Of a stretch of 64,000 nt of DNA, positions 12,234-24,670 are shown piece by piece. The notes below the pieces were generated by a model, which was not told the DNA's origin, did not search any database, and saw only the letters and a program-made list of their open reading frames with translations. The stretch comes from Filobasidium wieringae. Its lineage: Eukaryota; Basidiomycota; Tremellomycetes; Filobasidiales; Filobasidiaceae. The stretch lies in the NCBI GenBank assembly GCA_001600055.1, contig BCIV01000002.1:438287-502286 (forward strand), given 5' to 3'. Each line of letters opens with the position of its first letter. Positions within the stretch are counted from its first letter, which is position 1. Made by a program: the position numbers and the translations under genes.

Positions 12234-15200
12234 TTATTTGCCTTTGGGTTGACTGTCTGCCAAGGAAGCGATCTGTGCGAATGGCGGCAATGACATGGAT
12301 CCATCGGAAGGACCAGATAGATGCTATAAACAGCCGTTAATCAGTCATTCTGTTGACTTCAAGTCATGCCAAATGCTTACATTGCGAACCAGCGCACTGG
12401 CCGCGTCCAGATGAACATCCTGGCCATTTTCCCAGTCCTTCGAAATGTCCTGAATCGAAGGTAAGAATTGACCATGTGCCAAAACTTGATTGCGCCCTAT
12501 ACCGTTTCCAGCAGCAACCGCCTGGCCATACGGGTGACTGTATGGTGTAGTAGGACCGCTCAGGGAGACTGAACTAGCATAACGACCTAGACTGAGGCTG
12601 CTGTTACTCCCACTAGCACTGGCACTAGCTATCGCGGAACTAGATCCTGGTCCAGCCATATAGGAACTGCTCAAGCCTGGATTGACAGACGCGTGTGCGC
12701 GGAAGTCTTGTGCAAGTTGACGGTCAACGGAGGCAGTTGATCGTGCGAAAGAAGAGGAGGAGCGAGCGAATGATGAGGTGGATCCAAAACGGGAAACGGG
12801 TCTCTGATAAACATGATGCGTTCGTGGTGGCCCCGGACTATTGTAAGGCGCAGTAGTCAGCCTCCGAACGGACGAGGTTTGACGCAAACAATCCAACTTA
12901 CTCGCTGTCTATAGTGCCGACCGTCAAAGAACTTGTGTTTCGATATGCTTGACCGCTCAAAGAATGATCGTCACCAGCACTCATCTTCCTTGATTTGGAC
13001 CGATATGCATCGGGATTGGAATCCTCACGATGACGTCTCTCCAAATCCTGACTCGGAATCAGATCAAGGGTCGAGGTTGATGGTAAATTTCCGATGTTGG
13101 ATGGTGTAGAACTCGCTCTAGACATCAACTCCTGTTGGCTTTGACTTTTATGACCGGCAGGAATGCTTGTATTGCTGGTATTGCTGGTCCTCATGCTTGC
13201 AGAGTCGATGGTACTGAGTTCGGTGTTCCACTCGATCTCGTTGGTCTGAGTTCCATTAACCCGTCGGGTTTCAACCAATTGAGTTCTTTTGGCGAGTACA
13301 GCCCTAGCGCGCTCCTTCTGAGCATCTTCCATGGCTTTGCGACGAGCTGCTTGCAACTGCTTCTCCTGCTCTTTGGCCTGCTTGTCGAGCTCCTTCCTGT
13401 TCTTCTTCGAATCCATGCCGGGGTTCAGATTGACTTGAGTAACTGCAGATCGATCAGCACTTGCGACCTCGGATTGAGGTCGTTTGAGCGAAGCATTATT
13501 GAGGGCCGACGAAGCTATATTTGCGGCTGGAGGCGGCCTGTGATCGGCCTTAGACTCGTTATGACTGTTACCTCCGACACCAAAGACGGAACTCAATCCC
13601 CATTTCTTTTTCTTTCCAGTAGCTGCAAGATCTCCTAATCTCGAGTTTACGTTCTGTTGTGGCGGTTCTCTAGGCGGTTGTGGCTGGTAAGGATGAGGAA
13701 TAAACTTGTTAGAAGGAGCTATTGGCAAAGGTTCCGAGACATCTTGCATATCCACATCAGTCTCCTCCGCAGGTGGCAAAAGAGATTCCCCAGAACCCCG
13801 ATGGTGATGAAGGTCAAATGATCCAGGTGTTCGGGGCGTTTGGCCAGACATAAGAGCTGTCGGAGTTGACATGTGTGGAGGTAAGTAGCTGCGCTGATAA
13901 GCTGGCGCGACGGGCGGTGCCTGTGGATACGAGTTGTGACCGCTATTGCTCTGATTGAGAGACGATTGTGATCCGTGTTCGGGCGTAGCCAGGGACATAG
14001 ATTGCAACGCGACCAGATCCGAAGATCTCCTTTCGCCGTGTTGATGGGGCACAGGTGCGGGTCTCTTGTTCTGTTGACCGGGGGATAGAGAACGGTGGCC
14101 ATATGTGGATAGATCCGCTGTGGGCAGATCCAGCTCCCTGAGCGACTCTACTAGAGCTGAAGCGCCATTATTGTGGCTGAGGGTTGGCAGTAGTGTCTGC
14201 GACGTCGAAGTGGAATTGCTAGCACCGACTGGGCTATTGTATCGGCTAGGACGTTCAGGTGAAGGGTGGTATGATCGATTGTGTGGCATGGTATGGGGCG
14301 AAGCGACAGGCGGGGGAAGTGTTCTGATGGATTCCGATCCCATACTGAATGCGGGCTTTTCGTATGCCGGAGAGTTGGATGAGATGGCAGGAGGAGGGGC
14401 CGAGCGAGTAGGTATGGAGGAGATTCTAGCTTCATGCAGCCGCTGTAACCTCTGTTGCTCTAAACGTTGAAGGATCATATCGAGCTCAGCACGAGCAGGT
14501 TGTCCCCGCCCAAACGGAATCTGGGGCAGATCAGCGTTGGCCTGCAAGTGAGGAGCGACCAGAGCAAAGTACGGATGATTCAAGCATTCCTCTGAAGTTA
14601 ACCTGTGCTTCGGATTATACCTCAAAAGCTGTCGTATACAGTCGATCAGGGATATAGGCACCTTGGGAGAGAAAAGAGAAGCGAAAACGATGGGGATTTT
14701 CTGGAAGGCAATAATTTATGAGATGAAGCTAGTCCATACGGCTTGACACATTCAGGTGCATACCTTAGGGAAACCGTAGCCAACGTTCTTTGCGAGTTTC
14801 AGTCCCCTGTTCCATTCCCCACCCCCTCTTCTTAGGCCTCGTTCGTCATGACCATATTCTGCACTCGGGTCTCCCAAAATATCGTTTATGCGCCAGCACT
14901 GGTCGATCTCGCTTTGCCCCGGGAACAGAGCCTTGAGATTTAACAGTTCAGCGAGGATGGTTCCCAAAGCCCACATATCGACTGGTGCAGAATAGTCTTT
15001 GGATCTTAGCAGCACCTCCGGAGCACGGTACCATCTTGTCGATACGTATTCCGTATATGGCGGCTTCGATTCCAGCGATCTAGCAAGACCAAAATCGGCT
15101 AGTTTGACGATGACAGTGACGTCCTTCTCCACTTGAGGGGTAGGTCTTTCGGGAGGTTGTCTACCCGCGTTGACAAGGGCCTGATCCATCGCTACATCTT

Positions 15201-16594
15201 CTGGGTCTACCACAGGTAGATAACTTTGTAGTCCCGTCGTCGTTACCAAGAGATTCTCTGGTTTGAGATCTCGATGAAAGTACCCGTATTGATGTATATG
15301 ATGGAGACCCTCTGCGACCTGTCGGAAAACGCTGGCGATCAAACCAGATGCCAAATGACGACCCTTACGAGATTTCGTCAACTGGTACAGGTTGCCTTCC
15401 ATGCACTCAAAGACAAAGTATAGCTCTTTGGTATCTGGCTGAAGAAAGGCATCGTAGAGCGGAATGATGGCGGGATGTTGAGGGATATCACGTAGCGACT
15501 GAATCGAACCTTGGATCAGGGAAGATTGCCTGAACTGCAACCCTGTTGTGCTTACCACCAGTTCACCTAGCTTAGATGCTTGTTGCCAGCCTCCTTCCCA
15601 TACCCTCTTCATTCGTTTTACTGCTACCAGTCGTTTGCCTGTCCATTCCGGTCTCGCTCCGGCACCACATTGCATAGCAGAAAGCACGGTCGATGGCGCT
15701 AATTCAGACTTCCAGTCGCATAACCATACTGTTCCAAACGATCCGTCTCCGACCAGTTTTATAGCGGAATAGCTTCGAGGGTGGTCTGTGAATTCTCAAG
15801 TATGAGTCCAAGTGTGAATCAGTAATGGCGAAGCCGGACTGACCAGGAGGTAGTATCCCTAATCTTCCGTCTTCGTAAGACCTCCGCCTTGAAGCCTGCC
15901 TGCTGCCTCTATCCATAATGCCTTCCAGCCTCAATTCTGACCCTCGGCCATTTCTGATGTCTAATTGAGGCTGCTCTTGATATACGTTGTTTCCGCTGTA
16001 ATGTTCATTAGATGCACGAGGCGAAGGTTCGTATGTGGGATTATGATTGAAGTCGCGATCTAACAATCGTCCCCTCTGATCTGGGACTGGATGTTGCTGA
16101 TGGCGATGGCCATCATCGGATCGATAGAGCTCTTCGTGCGATTGCACCCCGACGTTGTGAATGACAGGTCCGCTAAGCACAACGCCTTGAAGCATTTCGC
16201 TGGGTGATGCGTTATGGCCGTGCCGAGCGGAATCTAGATGGTGCCTTTGCTGGTAGCTCGACAACCTCTGTTGGTTTTGGAATTCTGCTTCCTGTTGATG
16301 TCTCTGTTGCATGTTCTCCCATGTTGTCGGTCCCGGTCCAGATCCGCTCCGCGAATGGACTGGGCTTTGTCTGGGAAATAAAGAATGCTGATCTTGTCTC
16401 GTCGGACTAGATGAATGGCTCGAATGATGGAGATGAGGTGAGAGTTCTGGAGAGAGAACTTGAGGCGAGGGATGACCTGCGCTCGTAGGTGCTTGTAGGT
16501 TGTCTCGGTATTCTAATGAGGAAGGAGCCCAGTATTGTGGATTTAGACTGGATCCCGGGTGAGACATAGTTCGGGATTGGTAGGCGTCCACCAT
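12234..16594 (-). CDS. CRK1: Ime2/MAK-like (RCK family) protein kinase, Crk1-type
   Basis: Five exons: 15844-16594, 14764-15785, 12902-14661, 12381-12837, 12234-12323. All are in phase and give 1359 residues. A 250-residue Gln/Ser/His-rich N-terminal extension precedes the kinase domain. The domain shows the GDGSFGTV glycine loop, VAVK (Lys about 307), FHRDLKPEN (about 420), LADFG (about 481) and a MAPK-like TEY activation motif (about 495-497) followed by STRWYRAPE. Together these are diagnostic of Ime2/ICK/MAK kinases. A small insertion separates HRD from DFG. The remaining ~740 residues are Ser/Pro/Gln-rich with one basic coiled segment. In Cryptococcus, Crk1 is an Ime2 relative acting in mating and meiosis. 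The last exon (30 codons) was found from a GTAAGC donor and an ACTGAT branch site. The 1.3-kb gene-free upstream region fits a regulated gene. Confidence 0.9.
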
Positions 16595-17937
16595 TCAGAA
16601 GGCTGCCTCGACAGCCTGCCGGCTCAGGGGATTATGGCCGTATCCTTTAGCTTGTGACGATGACCAGCAGTGATAGAGCAGGGACAGTGGTGTAAGTGGC
16701 GTAGGACAGGAGAGGTCAAAGACGATTTAGACGTTGTACGCAGTGTATTCAACTTGTGAAATTGGTGAATGCGAGAGACAAGCCTGACGCGGAAGCAACC
16801 CGGATTGAATAATACTCCGTTTGCGATCGAGAAAAGCAGCCTTTGCTTGTAAATCAATATGGCTGCGCAGTGATTCAGCACCTGGATTCGTTCAGATGTT
16901 TCGTACAATCATAGTCAAAGATCTAGCCATAGTCGACATAAACCCGACAGAATACAACCCGGGATCTGCAAACTTGTGAATCGAATGGGGATCTACCAGG
17001 ACAGCAAGCTCGCAGCTAATTTGATCGCAACTAGCAGTCGCAGCTTCTGGCTCGCGAGAGCTAGAGTCGACCGGTACCTACCAGGTGCCGGCTTATTGTC
17101 TGCTGGACTTCGACTAGAAGCCTCGAGGGACTGTCTTCAGTGGTAGTGAGAGATCTTGATGCTCTTCGCAAATGCTGCCGGACCCTCGGGCCCTAGAATA
17201 CGCTCGCGCGACACCAACTTTGTATTGCATGCATGGCCCGGCCCTGAACCTGAATCGCTGCGATCCTTCCCTCTCTCTGACCCGCTTGTTTGACGTCCTC
17301 GATCACATTCCCCGTCTTCTACGTAATGAATCATGTGAAAGGCTTGCCATCTGGGTTTACGCGGTCCCTGGTTTCGATGAGATCGCTTTCTGTAGACAAC
17401 AATTGGACATGTTGCCTATTGCTGCCTACCCAAGCTGGTACTGCAGTGGGATTGTTTCGACCATGGATGGCTTCCTCGGTCAGACTCTCGCTTATACAAT
17501 TTAGTTCCGGGCGCAGGGGAGCTTTGTCACTCTAGTCCCTTCTAGCGCCACGCGGGTGCAGCAAGCATTGAGAAATCGACACATACGGCGGTGGGGAATC
17601 ACACCACCTCCAGAGTCCAGAGTCCGGTCTGCCCAGATCCGTTTCAAAGCAAGGAGGGCTGTCCGCGGAGGTATCGCACCGAATGCCAGACGACCCGATG
17701 TCGATATGAGGGAACGTCTCATAGTAGATGGAGCAAAGCAACAAGCACCGACGTGAAAGCTTTTATCAACGCTTCGGAGCCGCCCAGGATGCCATGGTGC
17801 ACGCGGAATTGTGGCACGGAATGACGAACTCAACGGAAGGATCAATGCGTCGTCATACAACAGGTAGGGGTATCTTTCGTAAATTAACTGATATCGTGGA
17901 AGCCTCCCGGTTATCATCTTGCAATTCCTCGGCTCAA
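16595..17937. other. Long gene-free region upstream of CRK1
   Basis: About 1.34 kb between the DnaJ stop and the CRK1 start, both on the minus strand. Short open frames occur (for example 17501-17941 minus), but they begin without ATG, lack family features and overlap on several strands. I read the region as a long CRK1 promoter/leader plus the DnaJ 3' flank. Confidence 0.45.
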
Positions 17938-19090
17938 TCACGAGGTGACATGTCCCAACACCTTCATTGCCAATACTCTCAAGATCTGGTTTGGGAAGCG
18001 ATTAATACCGAACTTTATCGATTACGACCACAAACAGACCCACCTCTGCTTTGGATCCCGCGTCTAAGCTCGTAAACACTTCCGCAACGCTTTTTCCCTT
18101 TGCATCTCTTACGGCGCCGAGACGATTTCCAGCTAGGCCACCTGCAACAGCCCCCGGTGCGTTCCCCACGATGAATCCGAGCGCTGCGCCGGAGGCTCCT
18201 CCCAAGTATGACCAATATGGTCTGACATGCGCCACTTCCGGTGCGAGCCTACAAGAGAGTGATAGCAGACACCAGGTTGGATTCCCATTTCGAAAATGAA
18301 GATTGTAATCTCCGGCTCGTAACTCACATGTCTTCGAACACATCTCCGAACATCTTGTTGGCATCGGGTCTCCCATCGTTCTTCTTTCCCCCGTATCCAA
18401 ACATGCAGGCGAAGGTCTTGAAGAAGCCACTTGACTCGTCATTCTGACGCTTCTCCTCGTACTCCTCTTCTTCCTCTTCTTCAGCCTCTTGTGCTCGGGA
18501 GCTCGATTGCCGCTTTCTTGCATTGTTCATGTTGTTCATAAAGTCCGAAAAGTCGAAGTCAGGGAACCCTCCCGCCCCACCCGCTCCCGACTGTTGTTGT
18601 GATGAACCACCCCCGGTAGAAGAGAACCCGCCTGCACCCGGACCAGCACTTCTGCCACCCCTTTGACGAGCGAGATCATCGTAATCTCTTCTCCTTGTTG
18701 GGTCGGATAGGACATAGTATGCATCGGCTACCGCTTGGAACCGTTCCGTAGCTCTCTTCTTGTCTGCAGTAGTAGAGCCTTTGGGCAGACGATCAGGGTG
18801 AGTCTTAAGAGCTTTGTGCGCAAGCGAAATGTGTGAGTGCAAGTTCCACGTAGAAAGACGAGTCGCTTTTAGAACCCCTTACATTCTTTCTTGTATGCCT
18901 GACGTATCTGATCGGAGGTAGCAGTACTAGTGATATTCTACAGGATGATTCCATGTTAGACAGGTCACTATTCATGGTCGGTGCTTTTCCTTACAAGGAT
19001 TTTATAGTACTGTGATGGCGGCATCTTTTCAGTTCTGAGCGTTTACAATGTCTCCTCAGATGCATCGGAACTCACTTGAGGGAACGACAT
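17938..19090 (-). CDS. J-domain (DnaJ/Hsp40) protein
   Basis: Six exons: 19076-19090, 18995-19024, 18883-18937, 18328-18811, 18044-18248, 17938-17985. The total is 278 residues in a continuous frame. The J domain lies at about residues 8-85: YYKIL, IRQAYKKESLKTHPDRLP with the His-Pro-Asp signature, then FQAVADAYYVLSDPTRRRDYD. A Gly/Ser/Gln-rich linker, a DFSDFM segment and an acidic poly-Glu patch follow. A small Gly/Ala-rich stretch (GGASGAALGFIVGNAPGAVAGGLAG) could associate with or insert into a membrane. The protein ends in a helix (ILRVLAMKVLGHVTS) built from a small last exon. It should stimulate an Hsp70, but the client and compartment cannot be read from sequence. A second possible start is Met at 19024, at exon 2. 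The 15-nt first exon is supported by a GTGAGT donor. Confidence 0.85.
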
Positions 19091-19403
19091 GATCTAACGT
19101 CAAGAAATTCGCTGCTGTTTCAAAGTTGCAACGTTTGCGGATTCATGCGATGCCCTTTCCTAACCTCGCTCTTCAAGATGTCCTGTGTTGCAATAAGTTT
19201 GAACTTGCGTTGCTGAGCATAGCCGTGACGTCATTAAGACACGACAGCGGATGCAAACTACTTAGAAACGTGCCGTGAATATGATCGATCGTCCTGACAT
19301 AGATTCCAGAAGACGGAATCCTGGTTCGTGAACGACTGTACACTCCCTGACTAGGTCTTTGTGATCTTCAATCCTTCAAATCGGTACCTTTATCTCAGTA
19401 ACC
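19091..19403. promoter_or_regulatory. Divergent promoter with CRE-like TGACGTCA
   Basis: 313 bp between the divergently transcribed DnaJ gene (minus) and the DUF1769 gene (plus). It contains a perfect TGACGTCA palindrome at 19226-19233, the consensus for ATF/CREB bZIP factors. The site could serve either gene. Confidence 0.45.
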
Positions 19404-20627
19404 ATGCCCGTCCTACTTAAAGTCATGTTCCCCAAGGCGGGGACCACCTATCCCCCGGTGGTACCCGTCCCAGTCAACAGCACGAACCCGAACAAAGTAA
19501 AGAATGAGCATTTCGAAGGGGAAATTTCTCTCTGGATAAAGAATTATAACGGACTAAAGAATAAAGGAGAGGAAGACGAGTACTTTAGTCAGCCAGGAAG
19601 AGAGGGGAGCACATATGCTATCGTAGTTAAAGGCAAGCAGGCTATTGCGCCTTATATACCTATCAAGCTTACAAGGCTGACTATTCTCACCTTTGTAGGG
19701 AAATACTTGGATGCCATTTCCGCAGATAATCTTTTGTTTGGGAATGTTTTCGAAAAACCCATTCGAGCAAGCTTGCCATGGGGGACATCAATCGCTATGA
19801 AATTCATTAAGTAAGCAACGTCACCGTGAAATAGCAACTACACTCATACTGACTCGTTCTGTCAGCTGGGTAGATCCAACTGTTGAAATGGACCCTTACT
19901 CTGACAAACCATGGGCACTGTACGTTCCTCCGGCTGTGATAGCTATTGATTACTTATTGTGGGCAAAATATAGATCACCCCTATTGGCTTCTATGAACTA
20001 CCTATCGGTACACAAAAAGGGATCCGAACCTACCCCTCACCCTACTGTATCAGAAGCTTCCTCATCCTCGTTGTCGACTCTATACGAAACCAAGCCTGAA
20101 TCGGTCACTAATCCTTCTGATGAACCCGTTGAATGGGAGGACGGAACTCAGGCGGGAATCAACGCTAGAAGGAAGTGGTTGACGAAGAAGGGTAACAGGG
20201 AGAGCATTGTGGTTGACAAGGATTGGGAAATCGGTTGCGAGTTTGGCAATGGCCTTGTTGGTATGTCCTTCGTGGAATTTGCATCAGTTGATATGAGATC
20301 CGTTTCTCACCCAAACACACAGATTTCAGCACCCTCCATGTTGTCCTCCCTCATCCCTTCCCGCTTCGAATCCCTCTGTTGAAATACTGGGACGGTCAAC
20401 CTGCGATCTATATATGTAAATCACGGGATGGCAAGAAGATCTACTGGTCCGTCGCTATACAAATCGAGACGGTGGACGATACAGATTACCAGGAAGCCGA
20501 TGAAGAAGACGTAGAAGCAGAGAATGTGGAGGTTAAGGACGAAGTATCCAAGAATGAGGCGTCCGCCAACGGCAAATCGGAAATCACGAAGGGCAAACCG
20601 GTTGTGGATTCAGATGACGTAGACTGA
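19404..20627 (+). CDS. DUF1769 family protein (Duc1-like cortical protein)
   Basis: Three exons (19404-19810, 19866-20260, 20323-20627) give 368 residues. The conserved core of the fungal DUF1769 family is visible: an N-terminal beta-rich part, then FGNVFEKPI, a P-W-G-T-S segment, WVDPTVEMDPYSDKPWALYV, and later FSTLHVVLP with IYICKSRDGK. A Ser-rich loop interrupts the middle, and the last 50 residues are acidic and disordered. A fission yeast member (Duc1) has been reported at the cell cortex binding phosphoinositide. I recall that as family knowledge; this sequence alone does not prove it. No transmembrane segment is evident. Junctions were fixed by GTAAGC and GTATGT donors and by frame continuity. 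Confidence 0.8.
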
Positions 20628-22634
20628 GACATAGAGATGTAGCAAGAGGGGCCGCCGCTCCTCTTGCTTGACTTGCATGGTACCTGTTCTGTTGTAGCTT
20701 AGCGAATTTGTGTGTACTCGACCGGCTGTAAATACTGTAGATGTCGACGCTCTCATAGATACGAATGAATACCCTAAGCGCGACGTAAATCGCGCTGCCT
20801 ATGGATAGCGAGGTCATGATAGGAGCACACGCGAGATATCCGCCGATTCGTGTGTTTGGCTGAGGACGTAATTGTCTACTACACACTCGTATCCAAGGTC
20901 CAGTCTGTTGTTCGTATTGAGAACGAAGTCGATCTCAGTTTGATCTAAACCTCACCATTCCTTCGAGCATGATATCTGTATCTGTGGGCACGGCCAGCGT
21001 TCACCGTTAAAGACTCATCTACCAGCCTGACGACTCAGATAGTTTAACGGACTTCTCGTCCGTTTGGTGGACCGTGCCCTTATATGGTTAGCAGCAGACG
21101 TTGGAGGTTTGGATCGTGACTCTTTTAGGTTTGAATGAACGAAAGCACAACCAGACAGCGCCTATTGCGACGCAAGTCTGATGGGAGTGCAGGTTGCCAC
21201 TGACCACTCAAGGCTTCCTCACGGTATTCGCTACTCGCTGACCCGCTATCAAACCAGGATATCCTGGTACTTGTCGTCTAATTGAAGAATTTCTACCAGT
21301 AAAGGAGAGCCTATTTAGATATAGACTGTCTGACCCGGAATAGCAATGCGCAAACCCGCTGCTCTGATGACGAACGCTACTGGGCTGGGAGGTCCAAGTG
21401 ATTCACGCAAGTGACAAGGGAGTGTCAAGATATCGAACGGATTGTAATTGGCGACCTAGTGGTGGCACTACCCAGACCTCACCATCACGCAGCGCTTTCG
21501 ATGCTGGACTCGGTATCGTCTTTACGACCAGTTAGGCAGAACTGGCACTACTGACGTTCCAAGTGTAGGAACCCTTTGTCGCATGTCGTAAAGGTGCCAA
21601 CGAAAGACGTGATCAAGGCCATAATTTACGACATGAACGCTCATTGCAGTTCACTTATGCAGGTACCCTAGTAGGAATTGTAAACCATTGTTGGGACGTG
21701 AGTTTGTGTGAAACATCAATATAGGTGTTGAATCTGCAAGATCGATTGATTTCTGGCCTGACACCATTACTACTGCTACATATGCCCTACTCATGCGGGG
21801 TTGTCCTTGTCTAAGAGTTTACCATCAAGCTCTTGCTATATGAGCGGGGCTTTGTGAGAGAGCTACATGTCCGACGGGTACTCACTGAACTTCAGATCCC
21901 TAGCCCGTCGGATTTGTTTGATACACGACCAGGAATACATGAACGGTTCAGTCGGGTATATGAGCATGTCTTCATCAGTATCTAATATGCTTCGGTCTGA
22001 GGAACCCTGAGTGAGATGATACTTGGTTTGCGAAACTGAAACGACGGGTTCTTCGCGTTTCATCGGTCGTAAAATCGAAAGTAAGGAACGGAACGGATGA
22101 CGTGTCAACAAAGGCGGAGACCCGCGGATGAAAGGAAGCTGTTTGCTTACCGGTCGGTCAAACACGGGCCGGAGGATCATTCACCCACAAGCAGCAGCTC
22201 GACTTTGGGTCATTTCCCATTTAGCTCGCAGTGGTAAACATCCAAGTCTTCGAGGTTGCCCACGTCTCATAACACAACGTCCTTCTCATCTTCCGCAACT
22301 TCATCACCTCTTGCTTCAGATTCCAACTCGTAAGTCCCTACAACCCCATACTCCACAGCGACTTCGAACCGAAGGCGCTATTTTCCTCCAAGCGACCCCT
22401 ACCTAGCATTCCCTGCTCTCCACCTGCCTGTCGTCCGTCTAGTCGTTTCTGACGTCAAGCGTTATTGTCCCTATCATATATAGCCAGCAAAGCGCTTGTC
22501 TTTTCGCCATCCACTGCAAAGGTCCGTTTCCTACCAAATCACACGACGAAACCAATCGAACGTATTGTTGACGGTCGACGAAGCACCACAGAACAACTTA
22601 TCAAATCACAACTAGAATAGCATACCGCATAAAA
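20628..22634. promoter_or_regulatory. 2-kb gene-free interval ending in the FBP1 promoter (CRE and TATA)
   Basis: No convincing gene was found. The longest frames (21863-22180 minus, 22128-22406 plus) overlap each other and lack family signals. The last 200 bp before FBP1 hold TGACGTCA at 22450-22457 (about 180 bp before the ATG) and a TATA-like ATATATAG near 22477-22484. This arrangement suits a regulated promoter. The rest may be distal regulatory sequence or an unrecognised non-coding transcript. Confidence 0.45.
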
Positions 22635-24205
22635 ATGTCCAACCAAGATCAAATGCCCAGTGCTGATTTGGTAACTTTGACCCGGTAGGTCATCGTATGA
22701 AGTGGACGAGATCGTACAGGTCCGCTCATAAACGCCGTTGAATTGTCAAAATAGACACGTGTTGGATCAGCAGTACATCAAGGGAAACGCCGCGAGCGGT
22801 GATCTTACTTTGCTCCTGACCGCTATCCAGGTCAGTCTCGCAGATGCCGAAGTGATAAACCGGATAGCGAACTTGATAGCTGACCGGATCGCCTTCTGCT
22901 GTGCAGGTTACCAGCAAGTACATCGCCAGTAATGTCCGAAAAGCTCGACTCATCAACCTGTTCGTCGGACATTATTGTCTAGTGGCATGTGCGTTGACTG
23001 ATACGAATCTCTCTTCACAATAGTGTCGGTTTGGCTGGTCAAGAAAACGTCCAGGGAGAAGATCAGAAGAAGTTGGACGTACTGAGTGATGAGATCATGG
23101 TGAACGCTTTGCGTGCTAGTGGAAAGACCGCCGTGCTTGTCACCGAAGAGCGAGTGAGTCGATGGTCTTATCGATTCTGGGACATGTAGCGTTTACCCAT
23201 CGAACCATTTCTATTATTGTAGGAGGACGCCATCATCATCGGCTCTAACCCCAAGCACGCTCATTTGGTCGGAAACTACTGTGTGACTTTCGACCCCCTT
23301 GATGGAAGTAGTAACATCGATGCCGGAGTCAATGTCGGTACCATCTTTGGTATCTATAAGGTCAAGGAGGGATCCAAGGGATCGCTTGAGGATGTTTTGA
23401 GACCTGGAAAGGAGATGGTCGCAGCTGGATATACCATGTATGGGTCTTCCTGTAACGTGCGTTCCAACCCCCTCCTCTATCGTCAATTGGCATGAACTAA
23501 CCATTCGAATTACATAACGACTACTACAGTTGGTCTTGTCGACCGGACAAGGAGTCAACGGATTCACTCTGGATGAGTCTCTAGGAGAATTCATCCTCAC
23601 CCACCCCGACATCCGAATCCCTAACCGAGGCAAGATCTACAGTTTCAATGAGGGTAACTCGAAGTACTTCCACGAGCCTACTACCAAGTACCGTGAGTCC
23701 CTGTGGCAGCCTTGGAGGTGGAACCTAGCATTAACCCTTGCTGGACACATATAGTCGAGTCTATCAAATTCCCCAAGGACGGAAAGAGCCCTTACAGTGC
23801 TAGGTATATTGGATCGATGGTTGCTGACGTCCACCGAAGTCAGTATAATTTGGCGAGTTGTTCAAATGTGATCATGCTAATCTGAGATATTTACAGCTCT
23901 GCTCTACGGAGGAATCTTCGGTTATCCTGGTGATACCAAATCGAAAGGTATGTCCGGCTATATGAATGGATCGAATCGCGTCCGGTTACTGATTTTGGTC
24001 GTTCTCTGACTTGTCAGATGGAAAGCTGCGAATCCTTTACGAAGCGTTCCCCATGGCTTTCTTGACGGAACAAGCTGGAGGGTTGGCAACAACTGGAACT
24101 GAGAGGATCTTGGACGTTCAGCCTACCGGGATTCACCAGCGATTGCCTACTTTCCTCGGATCCAAGGAGGATATCGAGGATCTCATGAGCTTCTACAAGA
24201 AGTGA
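22635..24205 (+). CDS. FBP1: Fructose-1,6-bisphosphatase
   Basis: Nine exons: 22635-22684, 22755-22830, 22907-22959, 23024-23153, 23223-23456, 23530-23692, 23755-23838, 23897-23947, 24018-24205. They encode 342 residues, the usual length for class I FBPase. Visible motifs are [10 protein letters not shown], the metal-binding [38 protein letters not shown] and the [15 protein letters not shown]-terminal region. The enzyme hydrolyses fructose 1,6-bisphosphate to fructose 6-phosphate and Pi, the committed step of gluconeogenesis, in the cytosol. The exon 3 donor is an unusual GTTCGT, the only weak splice signal. The upstream CRE/TATA pair suggests nutrient or cAMP control, as for FBP1 genes in other fungi. 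Confidence 0.95.
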
Positions 24206-24670
24206 GGGAGGATTCAGATCGAGACAGAGCATGAGGGAAATCGAGGAGTTTGAACATTTTATCTAGTTGCATCGAGTTTGTGAAGAAACGTTGTAAATAT
24301 TCGATTCGATCGTCGTCGTTGCGGAGTTGAGACTGTGCGGGAAAGGACCCATGCTCCAGCTTGAACACGCCTGTGTTTCTTAGCACCACCGCTTTTGCCG
24401 GCATCGTTTGTGTGCGCGCTATTCGTCATAGTTCTGCCTTGACGTCATCAGGTGATCACTCGCTCACTCGTCGTCGCCCATTCGATGGTCACGCGGCGAT
24501 CCTTGAGCTGGCGCTTCCGATTTCCTCCTGCTCAGCCCAGTTATATATATCAGCTACACCTCAGCTCAACCGTCTCGATCTCACCACAGCCAGCAGTTAA
24601 CAACCAATCAGCTATCAGCAACCCAATCTAGACACCAACAACCAACAACCAATAAACCAAACTTTTCATA
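24206..24670 (+). promoter_or_regulatory. FBP1 3' flank and promoter of the MLRQ-like gene (CRE and TATA)
   Basis: A 465-bp interval. It has TGACGTCA at 24440-24447 and an alternating TATATATAT run at 24542-24550, about 125 bp before the next ATG, both consistent with a strong promoter. The leader that follows is rich in CAACCA-type repeats. Confidence 0.45.

Noticed and set aside
17501..17941. 146-codon open frame on the minus strand
   Set aside because: It has no ATG start, overlaps open frames on the other strand, has no family feature, and overlaps the DnaJ stop.
20628..22634. A gene in the 2-kb spacer upstream of FBP1
   Set aside because: The open frames at 21863-22180 and 22128-22406 overlap on opposite strands and lack family or splice support.
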